DNA from: an uncultured Dehalococcoidia bacterium
GTDB taxonomy: Bacteria; Chloroflexota; Dehalococcoidia; Lucifugimonadales; UBA3495
NCBI GenBank assembly: GCA_951812535.1
Contig: CATOSK010000011.1
Location: 219,084 to 283,083, forward strand
Direction: 5' to 3'
DNA: 64,000 nt
Shown: positions 46,131 through 53,109 of the stretch, piece after piece
How the letters are laid out: each line of letters starts with the position of its first letter
How positions within the stretch are numbered: the stretch's first letter is position 1
Notes under the pieces: model-generated
The model's input: only the letters and a program-made list of their open reading frames with translations
What the model was told of the DNA's origin: nothing
Database searches by the model: none
Made by a program: the position numbers and the translations under genes

Positions 46131-46526
46131 CTAGGTGCTGGCCTCTTTGGTTTTGTTCCTCCGCTCCGCCTGCCACCTTCTCCGATCCACCCGGTGCCGT
46201 TCGGCACACCGCTCACATCTGCTTTGCTCCGGTATGGCCGGTGCTAGGCACGTTACGCAGAGGCCAGCTTCGATGGCTTTCCTACGTTCTTCTCTGGCAC
46301 GGAGGCGGAGGTACTCCCGGCGCTCCAGGGTAGAGGCCCTCTTGCGCTCGGGCTCCAGCTGCTCCCGTCGTTCGGCTTCAGGGGGTGCAGGAGTCGGCGC
46401 GGTGCGGGGCTTCGTCTGCTTGGCCTTCGGCGCGGTCCTTCCCTGAGTGGAGGGCTTCCTGGTTTTCTTCCCCGCTTGCTTCGCCCTGCTGGGCGGCCTT
46501 CCACCCGCGTTGCTCGGTTCCGGCAA
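46131..46526 (-). CDS. Basic hypothetical protein with zinc ribbon
   Basis: A 131-residue Lys/Arg/Pro-rich protein ending in a four-Cys cluster, CVTCLAPAIPEQSRCERCAERHR. The N-terminal 50 residues look disordered, a middle part (RREYLRLRAREERRKAIEAG) is helical and basic. No family is recognised; nucleic-acid binding is plausible. The start at TTG 46526 is uncertain. Its TAG stop (46133-46131) includes the TA at which the outer IS630 inserted, so the gene ended there before the insertion too and was followed by the MazG-type gene on the same strand. Confidence 0.5.
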   Translation of the reverse strand: MPEPSNAGGRPPSRAKQAGKKTRKPSTQGRTAPKAKQTKPRTAPTPAPPEAERREQLEPERKRASTLERREYLRLRAREERRKAIEAGLCVTCLAPAIPEQSRCERCAERHRVDRRRWQAERRNKTKEAST

Positions 46527-46760
46527 CGTGATGGTGAACGTGAAGGTTCGGCCTACTGCCCAATCGTGCGGGGATGACGGGGCTGAAACGCTGCATCAAG
46601 CCGGTTTTCTCGCCCATGCTCATCTTCACCACTCCTCATAACCCGAACCTGTACCGTGCCCTGCTCCCCTGATTCTATCAGCCGCCTCAATCTAGAATGC
46701 ATTTGCCCTGCCAGGAACTCGTCGTCACTTGCTGTTGCAACAATCACTTGGACGCTATCT
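46527..46760. other. Intergenic stretch, no feature recognised
   Basis: Several short openings on both strands are present but none has a recognisable domain, a good ribosome binding site or conserved codon structure. I see no repeat or hairpin of note. Confidence 0.4.
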
Positions 46761-47474
46761 CTAGTCGGGCAATCCCTTGAACCACACCTCGACGCTGAAC
46801 GATTCACCGGCAGCGTCGTCATGTGAGTCATCGTATAGGAAGGTCAGACCTGTCTCGTCGGTCGGCACCGAAAAGCAGACGTTGCCGCTCGTTTCGCCAC
46901 CTTTGTAGAGTTTCGCTCCAAGTAGGTCTCCAAGTGGGTCTGGAATCACTCCGCAACCGTCGGAAAAAGGTGAATACGTAACTGCGTTCTTCGAACCGAC
47001 CACCTCAAAGTCAAACTTATCAATGTCTTCATATTCGTCCACTGAACCTCGGACGTTTTCGACCTCAATCGTCCACATCACATAGCGGTCTCCTTCCTCA
47101 GGAGGGTCGTTGAACTGGTTTTCCTCTTGAACTTCCGGCCAAGCATCGGTGTCCAGGGCAACAATCTGCATGTCAAAGTTGCCGGCGCTGAATTTCTGCC
47201 CATAGGGTCAGGCTTTTGACCGAGTGGTGCCATCTTGAGGGGGTGAGGGCGGGGGCGAGGGCGGGCCAAAGAGGTATGCATTGATAACTTCGATGACTTC
47301 GGCTCTGTCGATAACCCCATTCCCGTTGGCGTCCACGCAAGCCAAGCCACTGTCAGCAGTTGCAATCTGAGCGGTGAAAGTGCTGCTGAACATCAGGATC
47401 GAGACCGCAGAGCCAATGACCAGGCCCATAGCCATCAGAACGAACCCAGTCCACCATCCATTTCTGACCATCAT
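46761..47474 (-). pseudogene. Secreted DUF4352-like protein with dockerin/EF-hand repeat, cut by TGA
   Basis: The minus-strand frame encodes an N-terminal membrane/signal segment (GFVLMAMGLVIGSAVSILMF), an EF-hand or dockerin-like repeat (DANGNGVIDRAEVIEVINAY) and a Pro-rich linker, and then meets TGA at 47208-47210. The same frame continues YGQKFSAGNFDMQIVALDTD, ENQFNDPPEEGDRYVMWTIE and further beta-strand sequence of a DUF4352-like extracellular domain to 46761. The two parts fit one protein of about 237 residues. The single stop suggests recent inactivation, readthrough or a sequence error. Confidence 0.65.
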
Positions 47475-47478
47475 GGGA

Positions 47479-47550
47479 ACCCCCTTGTCGTTTGCAGGAA
47501 CAGGCGCTTGCTACGGCCACTCGAACCCTCCATCGAGCCAACAAGGGGGT
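47479..47550 (-). promoter_or_regulatory. Inverted repeat masking the ribosome binding site of the secreted-protein gene
   Basis: ACAAGGGGGT (minus strand, 47488-47479), which contains the Shine-Dalgarno-like GGGGG just before the ATG at 47474, is exactly complementary to ACCCCCTTGT at 47550-47541. The 52-nt loop makes it a weak but possible translational control hairpin. Confidence 0.35.
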
Positions 47551-47837
47551 ATGAAGCCCGTCCTAGTTTTGCCCGACGGACAGAGGTTTCCATTTCCCAA
47601 TGACCGCCGCCAGCGGGAGTATGCTACTCAAGGAACGGGTGGGCAACCGCTTCCCGCAGGGAAACCTTGACCCTGAAGGGGGGTGTTGGTATGGTTGACT
47701 GGCGAGCGGACCCGCCCTCCCCATCTTCGACATTGAGGATTACAAGATTCCATATCGCTCGCCCGCAGCGCAAGGCAACTTGTCTAAACGCTGCGGCCCG
47801 CTCCGCCGACAAGCCGCATTACAGCAAGGCCGATAGC
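47551..47837. other. Intergenic region before metF
   Basis: No gene is supported. Around 47765-47810 the sequence CAACTTGTCTAAACGCTGCGG resembles (in shorter pieces) the 63-bp repeats at 51232 and 54761. No strong promoter is evident, although a run containing ATTACAAGAT occurs near 47740. Confidence 0.35.
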
Positions 47838-48746
47838 ATGAAGATCAAGGACCTGCTCAAAAAGAAACGCACCATTTCCTGCGAGTTCTTCCCACCCCGG
47901 GAAGCGGATGGAATTCCCAACGTCATGCGTGCCGTTCAGCGGGTCAGTGCCTTCAACCCAGATTACGTCTCCGTCACCTACGGCGCCGGAGGCTCCACCC
48001 GCGCCTTCACCGAGGAAATCACCACGCGGGTCAAGCAGGAAGCGGACCTGGAGGTCATGGCCCACCTCACCTGCGTCGGCCAGACCTCGGAGGAGATCCA
48101 TCACGTCCTCGAGCGTCTTGACGAAGCTGGCATCGAGAACGTCATCGCCCTGCGGGGCGACCCGCCCCGGGGTGAGACGGACTTTGTCCCAGTGGAGGGC
48201 GGCTTCCAACACGCCACCGACCTTATCGAGCATATCCGCGAGCACTTCACCTTCGGGATCGCCGGCGCCTGTTATCCCGAGGGCCACGTCGAGTCAGTCA
48301 ACATGGACAGCGACCTCGACTACGTCAAGCAGAAGGTGGACCTGGGGGCCGACTTCCTGGTGACCCAGCTTTTCTACGACAACCGCCACTTCTACGACTT
48401 CATGGAGCGGGCGGAGAAGGCCGGCATCGACGTTCCCATCGTCCCCGGCGTCCTGCCCATCCTCAGCGCGGCCCAGATCCGCCGCTTCACCTCCCTGTGC
48501 GGCGCGACCATCCCGGAAGACCTGGACCAGCGCCTGGACCAGTTCTACGACGACGACAACGCCGCCCGCGACCTGGGCATCGAGTACGCGACCCAGCAGG
48601 TCCAGGACCTGTGGGACAACGGTGTCCCGGGCGTCCATTTCTACGTCCTCAACCGCAGCTACGCCGTCTCACGAATCCTAAAGAACCTCGCCCTGGACGG
48701 TCACACCGGAGACCCGTCTAACACGCTCGGCGGCCCCGCAAGGTAG
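47838..48746 (+). CDS. metF: Methylenetetrahydrofolate reductase [NAD(P)H]
   Basis: A 302-residue FAD-dependent TIM-barrel enzyme reducing 5,10-methylene-THF to 5-methyl-THF. It shows ISCEFFPPREADGIPN, DYVSVTYGAGGSTR, the folate-loop segment VIALRGDPPRG, GADFLVTQLFYD and VPGVLPILSAAQI, all diagnostic. The ATG at 47838 gives the usual length. It stands alone, with repeat-rich intergenic DNA on both sides. Confidence 0.94.
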   Translation: MKIKDLLKKKRTISCEFFPPREADGIPNVMRAVQRVSAFNPDYVSVTYGAGGSTRAFTEEITTRVKQEADLEVMAHLTCVGQTSEEIHHVLERLDEAGIENVIALRGDPPRGETDFVPVEGGFQHATDLIEHIREHFTFGIAGACYPEGHVESVNMDSDLDYVKQKVDLGADFLVTQLFYDNRHFYDFMERAEKAGIDVPIVPGVLPILSAAQIRRFTSLCGATIPEDLDQRLDQFYDDDNAARDLGIEYATQQVQDLWDNGVPGVHFYVLNRSYAVSRILKNLALDGHTGDPSNTLGGPAR

Positions 48747-48862
48747 CTTGTCTTAACGGAGCCGCCTCGCTCCGGCTGACCCGCCCCGCCAGGGCGATCG
48801 CACGGGTGCCTGCTTGGTCAAACTGCCAGTGAACGGTCAACACGATGCCATGGGGAACAGAC

Positions 48863-48906
48863 GACGGGGGTCTGGATTCCCGCCTGCGCGGGAAAGACGG
48901 AAGAGC
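48863..48906. repeat. Interspersed palindromic repeat (GGATTCCCGC...GCGGGAA), copy 1
   Basis: GACGGGGGTCTGGATTCCCG, then CCTGCGCGGGAAAGACGGAA. The core TTCCCGC-CTGC-GCGGGAA is a hairpin. A nearly identical 44-bp copy lies at 51392-51436, and a related GC-rich palindrome at about 49368-49390. Such repeats are scattered in intergenic DNA of many bacteria. Confidence 0.75.
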
Positions 48907-48983
48907 AGGTCAAAGAAAAAAGTCAGCCTTGACGTGATAGTCCTGCCCGCTCCGCCTGCCCGGCTTCCCTTGCCTGGTGCTCT

Positions 48984-49367
48984 ATGCTCTCCACCGGAGT
49001 AGACATCATCGAAATCTCCCGGGTGGGAGACGTCCTGTCCCGCTACGGGGACCGGTTTCTCAGGCGCGTCTTCACCGAAGGCGAGAGTTCCTACTGCCGA
49101 GGGCGTCCGCCCAACCTGGCCGGCCGGTTCGCCGCCAAGGAAGCCGCCATGAAGGCCCTGGGCACCGGGGTCCGCGGCGTGGCCTGGAGGGACATCGAAG
49201 TAGTCCGCGCCTCCAGCGGCGCTCCCAGCATCCTGCTTCACGGGCGGGCCGAAGCCCGGGCCCAGCGTCTCGGCGTCCAGGAAATCTCCCTCAGCATCTC
49301 CCACTCCCGGGACTACGCCGTGGCCTTCGTCGTGGTGAGGTGCGACTCCGCCGCTAGCTCAAGGTAA
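48984..49367 (+). CDS. acpS: Holo-[acyl-carrier-protein] synthase
   Basis: A 127-residue phosphopantetheinyl transferase that moves the CoA arm onto apo-ACP. TGVDIIEISRVGDVL holds the Mg-binding Asp, RFAAKEAAMKALGTG the Glu/Lys motif, and ISHSRDYAVAFVV the C-terminal signature. Length is normal for AcpS. It is followed 126 bp later by the NAD(P)HX repair gene, a frequent bacterial neighbour. Confidence 0.93.
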   Translation: MLSTGVDIIEISRVGDVLSRYGDRFLRRVFTEGESSYCRGRPPNLAGRFAAKEAAMKALGTGVRGVAWRDIEVVRASSGAPSILLHGRAEARAQRLGVQEISLSISHSRDYAVAFVVVRCDSAASSR

Positions 49368-49492
49368 CCCCCGCCTGCGCGGGGGCAGGCTAGTCTCAAT
49401 GCCAGCGGCCGTCGCGCAGTGTCCGGTGCGACTCCGCCGATTGACCCTACCGATCGAATTAGCAACGGGTTGACCCCGCAGCAGGAACCGCC

Positions 49493-51082
49493 GTGAAAAT
49501 CGTAACCGCGGCCGAAATGGCCGCCATCGAGCAGGCCGCCCCGCCCCGGGGCGTCAGCCTGGACCAGTTGATGGAAAACGCCGGCCTCGCCGTCGCCGAA
49601 AAAGTCCGCCAAATGCTCGGCGGCGCTGCTGCGAGGGTAGGCATCCTCGTCCTGGTTGGTCCGGGCAACAACGGCGCCGACGGCCTGGTCGCCGCCCGCC
49701 ACCTGAGCCGTTGGGGCGCAGAGGTGACCGCGTGCGTCGTCACCCGCCGCCCCGACCCAGACCCCAAGATGGAGTCGGCCCTGGAATACGGCATAACCGT
49801 GTTCAACGCGGGAGACAATGACGGCCTGGAAACCCTGCAACGCCAGCTCTCCCGCTGCAGCCTGGCAGTCGACGCCATCCTGGGCACCGGACGCTCCCGA
49901 CCGCTGGAGGGAACCGCCGCCGCCGTCATCCGGGCGGTCGCGGTCCGCCGGGCCGCTCCCCGGCCTCCGATGGTCCTCGCCGTTGATCTCCCCACCGGCG
50001 TCGACTCCGACACGGGCGCCGCCGATCCGGCGGGAATGACCGCCGACCTGACCGTCGCGCTGGGATTCCCCAAGGCCGGCCTGGTCACCTTCCCTGGTGC
50101 GGGGCGCGTGGGCCGCCTGGAGACCGTCCCCATCGGCCTCCCGGCTGGTATCCCCGAGGTTGAGCAGGTTTCCCTGGAATTGCTGACGCCCTCATGGGCC
50201 GGCCGGCACCTTCCCCCACGGCCCCTGGACTCTCACAAGGGCACCTTTGGACACGCCCTAATCGTCGCCGGCTCGCGCAACTACGTCGGAGCCGCCTGCC
50301 TGGCGGCCCAGGCCGCCCTGCGGGCCGGGGCCGGACTGGTGACCCTGGCCACGCCCCGGAGCGTGTATCCCATCGCCGCCGGCAAGCTGACCGAGGTCAT
50401 CCACCGCCCCCTCCCCGAAGACGCCGACGGCAGGGTCCACCCTGCGGCCGCTCCCCTGGTGGCCGGTTTGGCCGCCGGATGCAGCAGCCTGGCCGTGGGG
50501 TCAGGCCTGGGCTGGTCCGCTGGTACTGGGCGCTTCATGGACGCCCTGCTCAACGAACTGTCTGCCCTGGACGCGGGTGTGTGCCCCCCGGTGATGTTCG
50601 ACGCCGACGGGTTGAACAACCTCTCCACGCTCCAGCGCTGGTGGGAACGCCTGCCGTCCCCGGCCGTGCTGACGCCCCACCCCGGCGAGATGGCAACCCT
50701 GACCGGCTGGACCACCGCCCAGATGCAGCGGGACCGGCTCGCCACGGCCCGCCATTGGTCCCGGGAATGGGGCGTCACCCTGGTCCTCAAGGGGGCCGGC
50801 ACGGTCATAGCCCGACCCGGCGGGGTGACCCGGGTGTCTCCCTTCGCCAACCCCGGCCTGGCATCGGGAGGCACCGGGGACACTCTCACCGGAGCTATCG
50901 CGGGACTGATGGCCCAGGGCCTGTCCCCTGACGTTGCCGCCGACTGCGGCGTCTTCATTCACGGGCAGGCCGGCGAGGAAGTGGTGCGGCAGCGGGGCGA
51001 CGCCGGGACCATAGCCTCCGACCTTATCGAGGTCTTCCCCTCCGTCATCCGGCGGTTGAAAGACCCGCCTGGCGTTGTCTGA
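49493..51082 (+). CDS. nnr: Bifunctional NAD(P)HX epimerase / ADP-dependent dehydratase
   Basis: A 529-residue fusion that repairs hydrated NAD(P)H. The N-terminal NnrE epimerase half has LVGPGNNGADGLVAARHLSR and VDLPTGVDSDTG. The C-terminal NnrD ribokinase-like half (from about residue 240) has AGSRNYVGAACLAAQAALRA, LTPHPGEMATL and GLASGGTGDTLTGAIAGLMA, with the catalytic Asp in GTGD. It starts at GTG 49493. Confidence 0.94.
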   Translation: MKIVTAAEMAAIEQAAPPRGVSLDQLMENAGLAVAEKVRQMLGGAAARVGILVLVGPGNNGADGLVAARHLSRWGAEVTACVVTRRPDPDPKMESALEYGITVFNAGDNDGLETLQRQLSRCSLAVDAILGTGRSRPLEGTAAAVIRAVAVRRAAPRPPMVLAVDLPTGVDSDTGAADPAGMTADLTVALGFPKAGLVTFPGAGRVGRLETVPIGLPAGIPEVEQVSLELLTPSWAGRHLPPRPLDSHKGTFGHALIVAGSRNYVGAACLAAQAALRAGAGLVTLATPRSVYPIAAGKLTEVIHRPLPEDADGRVHPAAAPLVAGLAAGCSSLAVGSGLGWSAGTGRFMDALLNELSALDAGVCPPVMFDADGLNNLSTLQRWWERLPSPAVLTPHPGEMATLTGWTTAQMQRDRLATARHWSREWGVTLVLKGAGTVIARPGGVTRVSPFANPGLASGGTGDTLTGAIAGLMAQGLSPDVAADCGVFIHGQAGEEVVRQRGDAGTIASDLIEVFPSVIRRLKDPPGVV

Positions 51083-51103
51083 AGTCGAACCCGCTTCATC
51101 TTT

Positions 51104-51145
51104 GAATAGCCACGTTCGAATAGCCCGGTTCGAATAGCCCCGCAA
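51104..51145. repeat. 14-bp tandem repeat after the NAD(P)HX repair gene
   Basis: GAATAGCCCGGTTC-type units repeat about three times with a 14-bp period, differing by a few bases, 20 bp after the stop codon. Confidence 0.7.
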
Positions 51146-51231
51146 AACCGGCAAAAACCGGATTTCCGCCGATTGTTCGGGTAACTTGTTATGTTATATG
51201 ATTTTCCTGCGGGCCCGGCCATCGTCTTTGT

Positions 51232-51340
51232 TCTAAGGGTCGCGCCCTCCGTCGCCAGGTTGGGTAACTTGTCTAAGGCTCCCTGGGCGCTCCGTCTAAG
51301 GGTCGCGCCCTCCGTCGCCAGGTTGGGTAACTTGTCTAAG
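51232..51340. repeat. 63-bp direct repeat pair (TCTAAGGGTCGCGCCC family)
   Basis: The unit starts TCTAAGGGTCGCGCCCTCCG, continues TCGCCAGGTTGGGTAACTTG-TCTAAGG and ends GGGCGCTCCG. It occurs at 51232-51294 and again, shortened, at 51295-51340. A third copy with a few changes lies at 54761-54825. GCGCCC...GGGCGC at its two ends can pair. Confidence 0.85.
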
Positions 51341-51391
51341 GGATGTGTGAGAATTGGTGCCCGCTATCACATCGACCTTCCCTCCCGCGGT

Positions 51392-51436
51392 GGACGGGGG
51401 TCTGGATTCCCGCCTGCGCGGGAATGACGGAAGAGT
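51392..51436. repeat. Interspersed palindromic repeat, copy 2
   Basis: Nearly identical to 48863-48906: GACGGGGGTCTGGATTCCCG, then CCTGCGCGGGAATGACGGAA. It lies 46 bp before the HEAT-repeat gene. The rest of 51146-51231 and 51341-51391 shows nothing I can assign. Confidence 0.75.
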
Positions 51437-51481
51437 GGGGCACAGGAGCGCCGGCGCCCGTGGAGCCATGAAGAGGTCCTC

Positions 51482-52405
51482 ATGCCGTTAGAAGAATTTA
51501 TCGAGGCTGTCACAGATCCGCTGGAAGAAGTGCTCACCAGCGAATTCATCGAGGTTTCCGACCTTTCCCCGTCGGAACTTGGCGTATTCGCCCGGGCCTG
51601 GTTCACCATGCCCGGTGAACGGCGGCAGTGGACCATTTCCACCATGGTTGAGCTGGCCGAAGACAGCCCCGAGCTGGACTTCAGCGCCGTCTTCAAGATG
51701 TGCCTCCGGGACGACGACGAATTCGTCCTGGAAAAAGCCCTCGAGGGGCTGTGGGAGTACGAGGACCGCTCCGTCATACCCAGCCTCCTGGGAATCCTCC
51801 AGTCTGACCGCACCGCCGCAGTCCGCGCGGCGGCGGCGGGGGCCCTGGGCAAGTTCTCCGTCCTGATCCAGGAAGGCAAGCTGCTACGGAAAGATGCTGA
51901 CTCCATCCATGAAACCCTGATGGGCATCCTCGAGGACGACGACGAGCCGATGGAGGTGCGGCGCCGCTGCCTGGAAGCGGTTGCCCCCTTCAACACCGAG
52001 GACATAGAGGGATTTGTCCGCTGGGCCTACGACAGTGCCTACCTGGAGCTCAAGTGCAGCTCCATTTTCGCCATGGGCCGGACCGGGGAGACCTCCTGGC
52101 TGCCCCTGGTCCTCCAGGAAATGGACAACGAGGAGCCGTCGGTGCGCTATGAGACCGCCAACGCCTGCGGCGAACTGGGGGAAGAAGACCTGGTGCCATA
52201 CCTGGTCGCCCTGCTCGAGGACGACGACTACCAGGTCCAGCTGGCCGGCGTCGCCGCCCTGGGCAAGATTGGCGGGGGGATGGCCAAGCGGGCCCTGCAG
52301 CGGTGCATCAAGGAAGGCGACGCGGCCCTGGAGGACGCCGCGCAGGCGGCCCTGGAGGAAATCGACTTCATCGACGACCCGGTCACCTTCACCTCGGATA
52401 TTTAG
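51482..52405 (+). CDS. HEAT-repeat protein
   Basis: A 307-residue, very acidic alpha-helical repeat protein. Repeats such as VRAAAAGALGKFSVL, LELKCSSIFAMGRTGE, VRYETANACGELGEEDLVPYL and VQLAGVAALGKIGGGMAKRAL are typical HEAT/PBS-lyase-type units covering about residues 60-300. Such proteins are scaffolds for protein binding; no specific partner is indicated. The ATG at 51482 follows AGAGGTCC. Confidence 0.8.
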   Translation: MPLEEFIEAVTDPLEEVLTSEFIEVSDLSPSELGVFARAWFTMPGERRQWTISTMVELAEDSPELDFSAVFKMCLRDDDEFVLEKALEGLWEYEDRSVIPSLLGILQSDRTAAVRAAAAGALGKFSVLIQEGKLLRKDADSIHETLMGILEDDDEPMEVRRRCLEAVAPFNTEDIEGFVRWAYDSAYLELKCSSIFAMGRTGETSWLPLVLQEMDNEEPSVRYETANACGELGEEDLVPYLVALLEDDDYQVQLAGVAALGKIGGGMAKRALQRCIKEGDAALEDAAQAALEEIDFIDDPVTFTSDI

Positions 52406-52408
52406 CCG

Positions 52409-52530
52409 CTATCTCAAAAGTAATCCTATCACCCCCATCCTAACCTTCCTCCGTCAAGGGGGAAGGGACTATGGCCCTTTCTCAAGGAAAAGGTTCTGCG
52501 GTGAAGGCACATCGGACAGTTTTGAGATAG
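52409..52530. repeat. 122-bp element with perfect 11-bp terminal inverted repeats
   Basis: CTATCTCAAAA at 52409-52419 and TTTTGAGATAG at 52520-52530 are exact inverted repeats. The interior holds a smaller palindrome, CCTTCCTCCGTCAAGGGGGAAGG. No coding capacity. It fills the gap between the HEAT-repeat gene and the PPOX gene and looks like a second, unrelated MITE-type element. Confidence 0.65.
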
Positions 52531-52545
52531 TTATGTAGAACGTTT

Positions 52546-52986
52546 ATGACCGAATTCAACACCTCCCAGCTGCAGGCCCTGTCCACGGCCCGCACCGGAC
52601 ACCTGGCCACCGCCGATGCCAACGGCGTCCCACACGTCATACCCGTCTGCTTCGCCTTCGACGGGGAGCGCATCTACTCCCCCCTCGACCAGAAGCCGAA
52701 GCGCACATCCCTGCGGCGGCTCAAGCGCGTCCGCAACATCCTGGACAACCCCAGCGTCGCCCTAGTCGTGGACCACTACGAAGAGGACTGGCGGCAACTC
52801 TGGTACATCCTAGTCACAGGGGCCGCCGAAATCCTCGAAACCGGGCCGGAGCAGTCCTCCGCCATAGCTCTCCTGCGGGAGAAATACCCGCAGTACCGGG
52901 AGATGGACATTGACCAGAACCCGGTCATCGGGATAACCCCCGCCTCCGCCGTCTCCTGGAGCGGGACTCCGCCTCCGTCTCCCTGA
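52546..52986 (+). CDS. PPOX-class F420-dependent oxidoreductase family protein
   Basis: A 146-residue split-barrel protein: ARTGHLATADANGVPHVIPV, FDGERIYSPLDQKPKRT and NPSVALVVDHYEEDW match the TIGR03668-type PPOX/pyridoxamine-oxidase-like group that binds F420 or FMN. The reaction is unknown. F420 use would agree with the LLM-class F420-type enzyme at 62092. Confidence 0.8.
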   Translation: MTEFNTSQLQALSTARTGHLATADANGVPHVIPVCFAFDGERIYSPLDQKPKRTSLRRLKRVRNILDNPSVALVVDHYEEDWRQLWYILVTGAAEILETGPEQSSAIALLREKYPQYREMDIDQNPVIGITPASAVSWSGTPPPSP

Positions 52987-53023
52987 ATCGCCTCCGGCCT
53001 TCGTCCTGCCAGGGGACTGCGGT

Positions 53024-53029
53024 TATAAT
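53024..53029 (+). promoter_or_regulatory. TATAAT -10 box of the ThDP-enzyme gene
   Basis: A perfect TATAAT, 81 bp before the ATG at 53110. TTCGTC 18 bp upstream is a poor -35 match. Confidence 0.5.
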
Positions 53030-53109
53030 GGCCCCGCGCCGGGGCATCCGGGCGTCCGGCAAATACTCCGCCGGCCCGGCGTTTCCAACAACGAAAGCGA
53101 GGTCAAGCT

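Larger units (their letters stand above)
43563..46131 (+). mobile_element. IS630-family element, outer copy, interrupted by a second IS630
   Basis: The element is bounded by TA dinucleotides at 43561-43562 and 46132-46133, the target duplication expected for IS630. Its ends are related inverted repeats, GTACTGGGTCAAA at the left and GTGTTACGTCAAA at the right. The transposase gene runs left to right and is split: the last ~40 codons (ERAVNANVSERNATAAAINW to the stop at about 46121) lie to the right of the inner element. Removing 44695-45998 rejoins the reading frame as ...DAESLERAVNAN... . Confidence 0.85.

Noticed and set aside
22300..47210. Possible stop-codon recoding, because three genes contain one in-frame stop (TAA, TAA, TGA).
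   Set aside because: TAA, TAG and TGA all end well-supported core genes here (for example atpC, atpD, atpF), so a changed genetic code is not supported; local mutation or sequence error is simpler.
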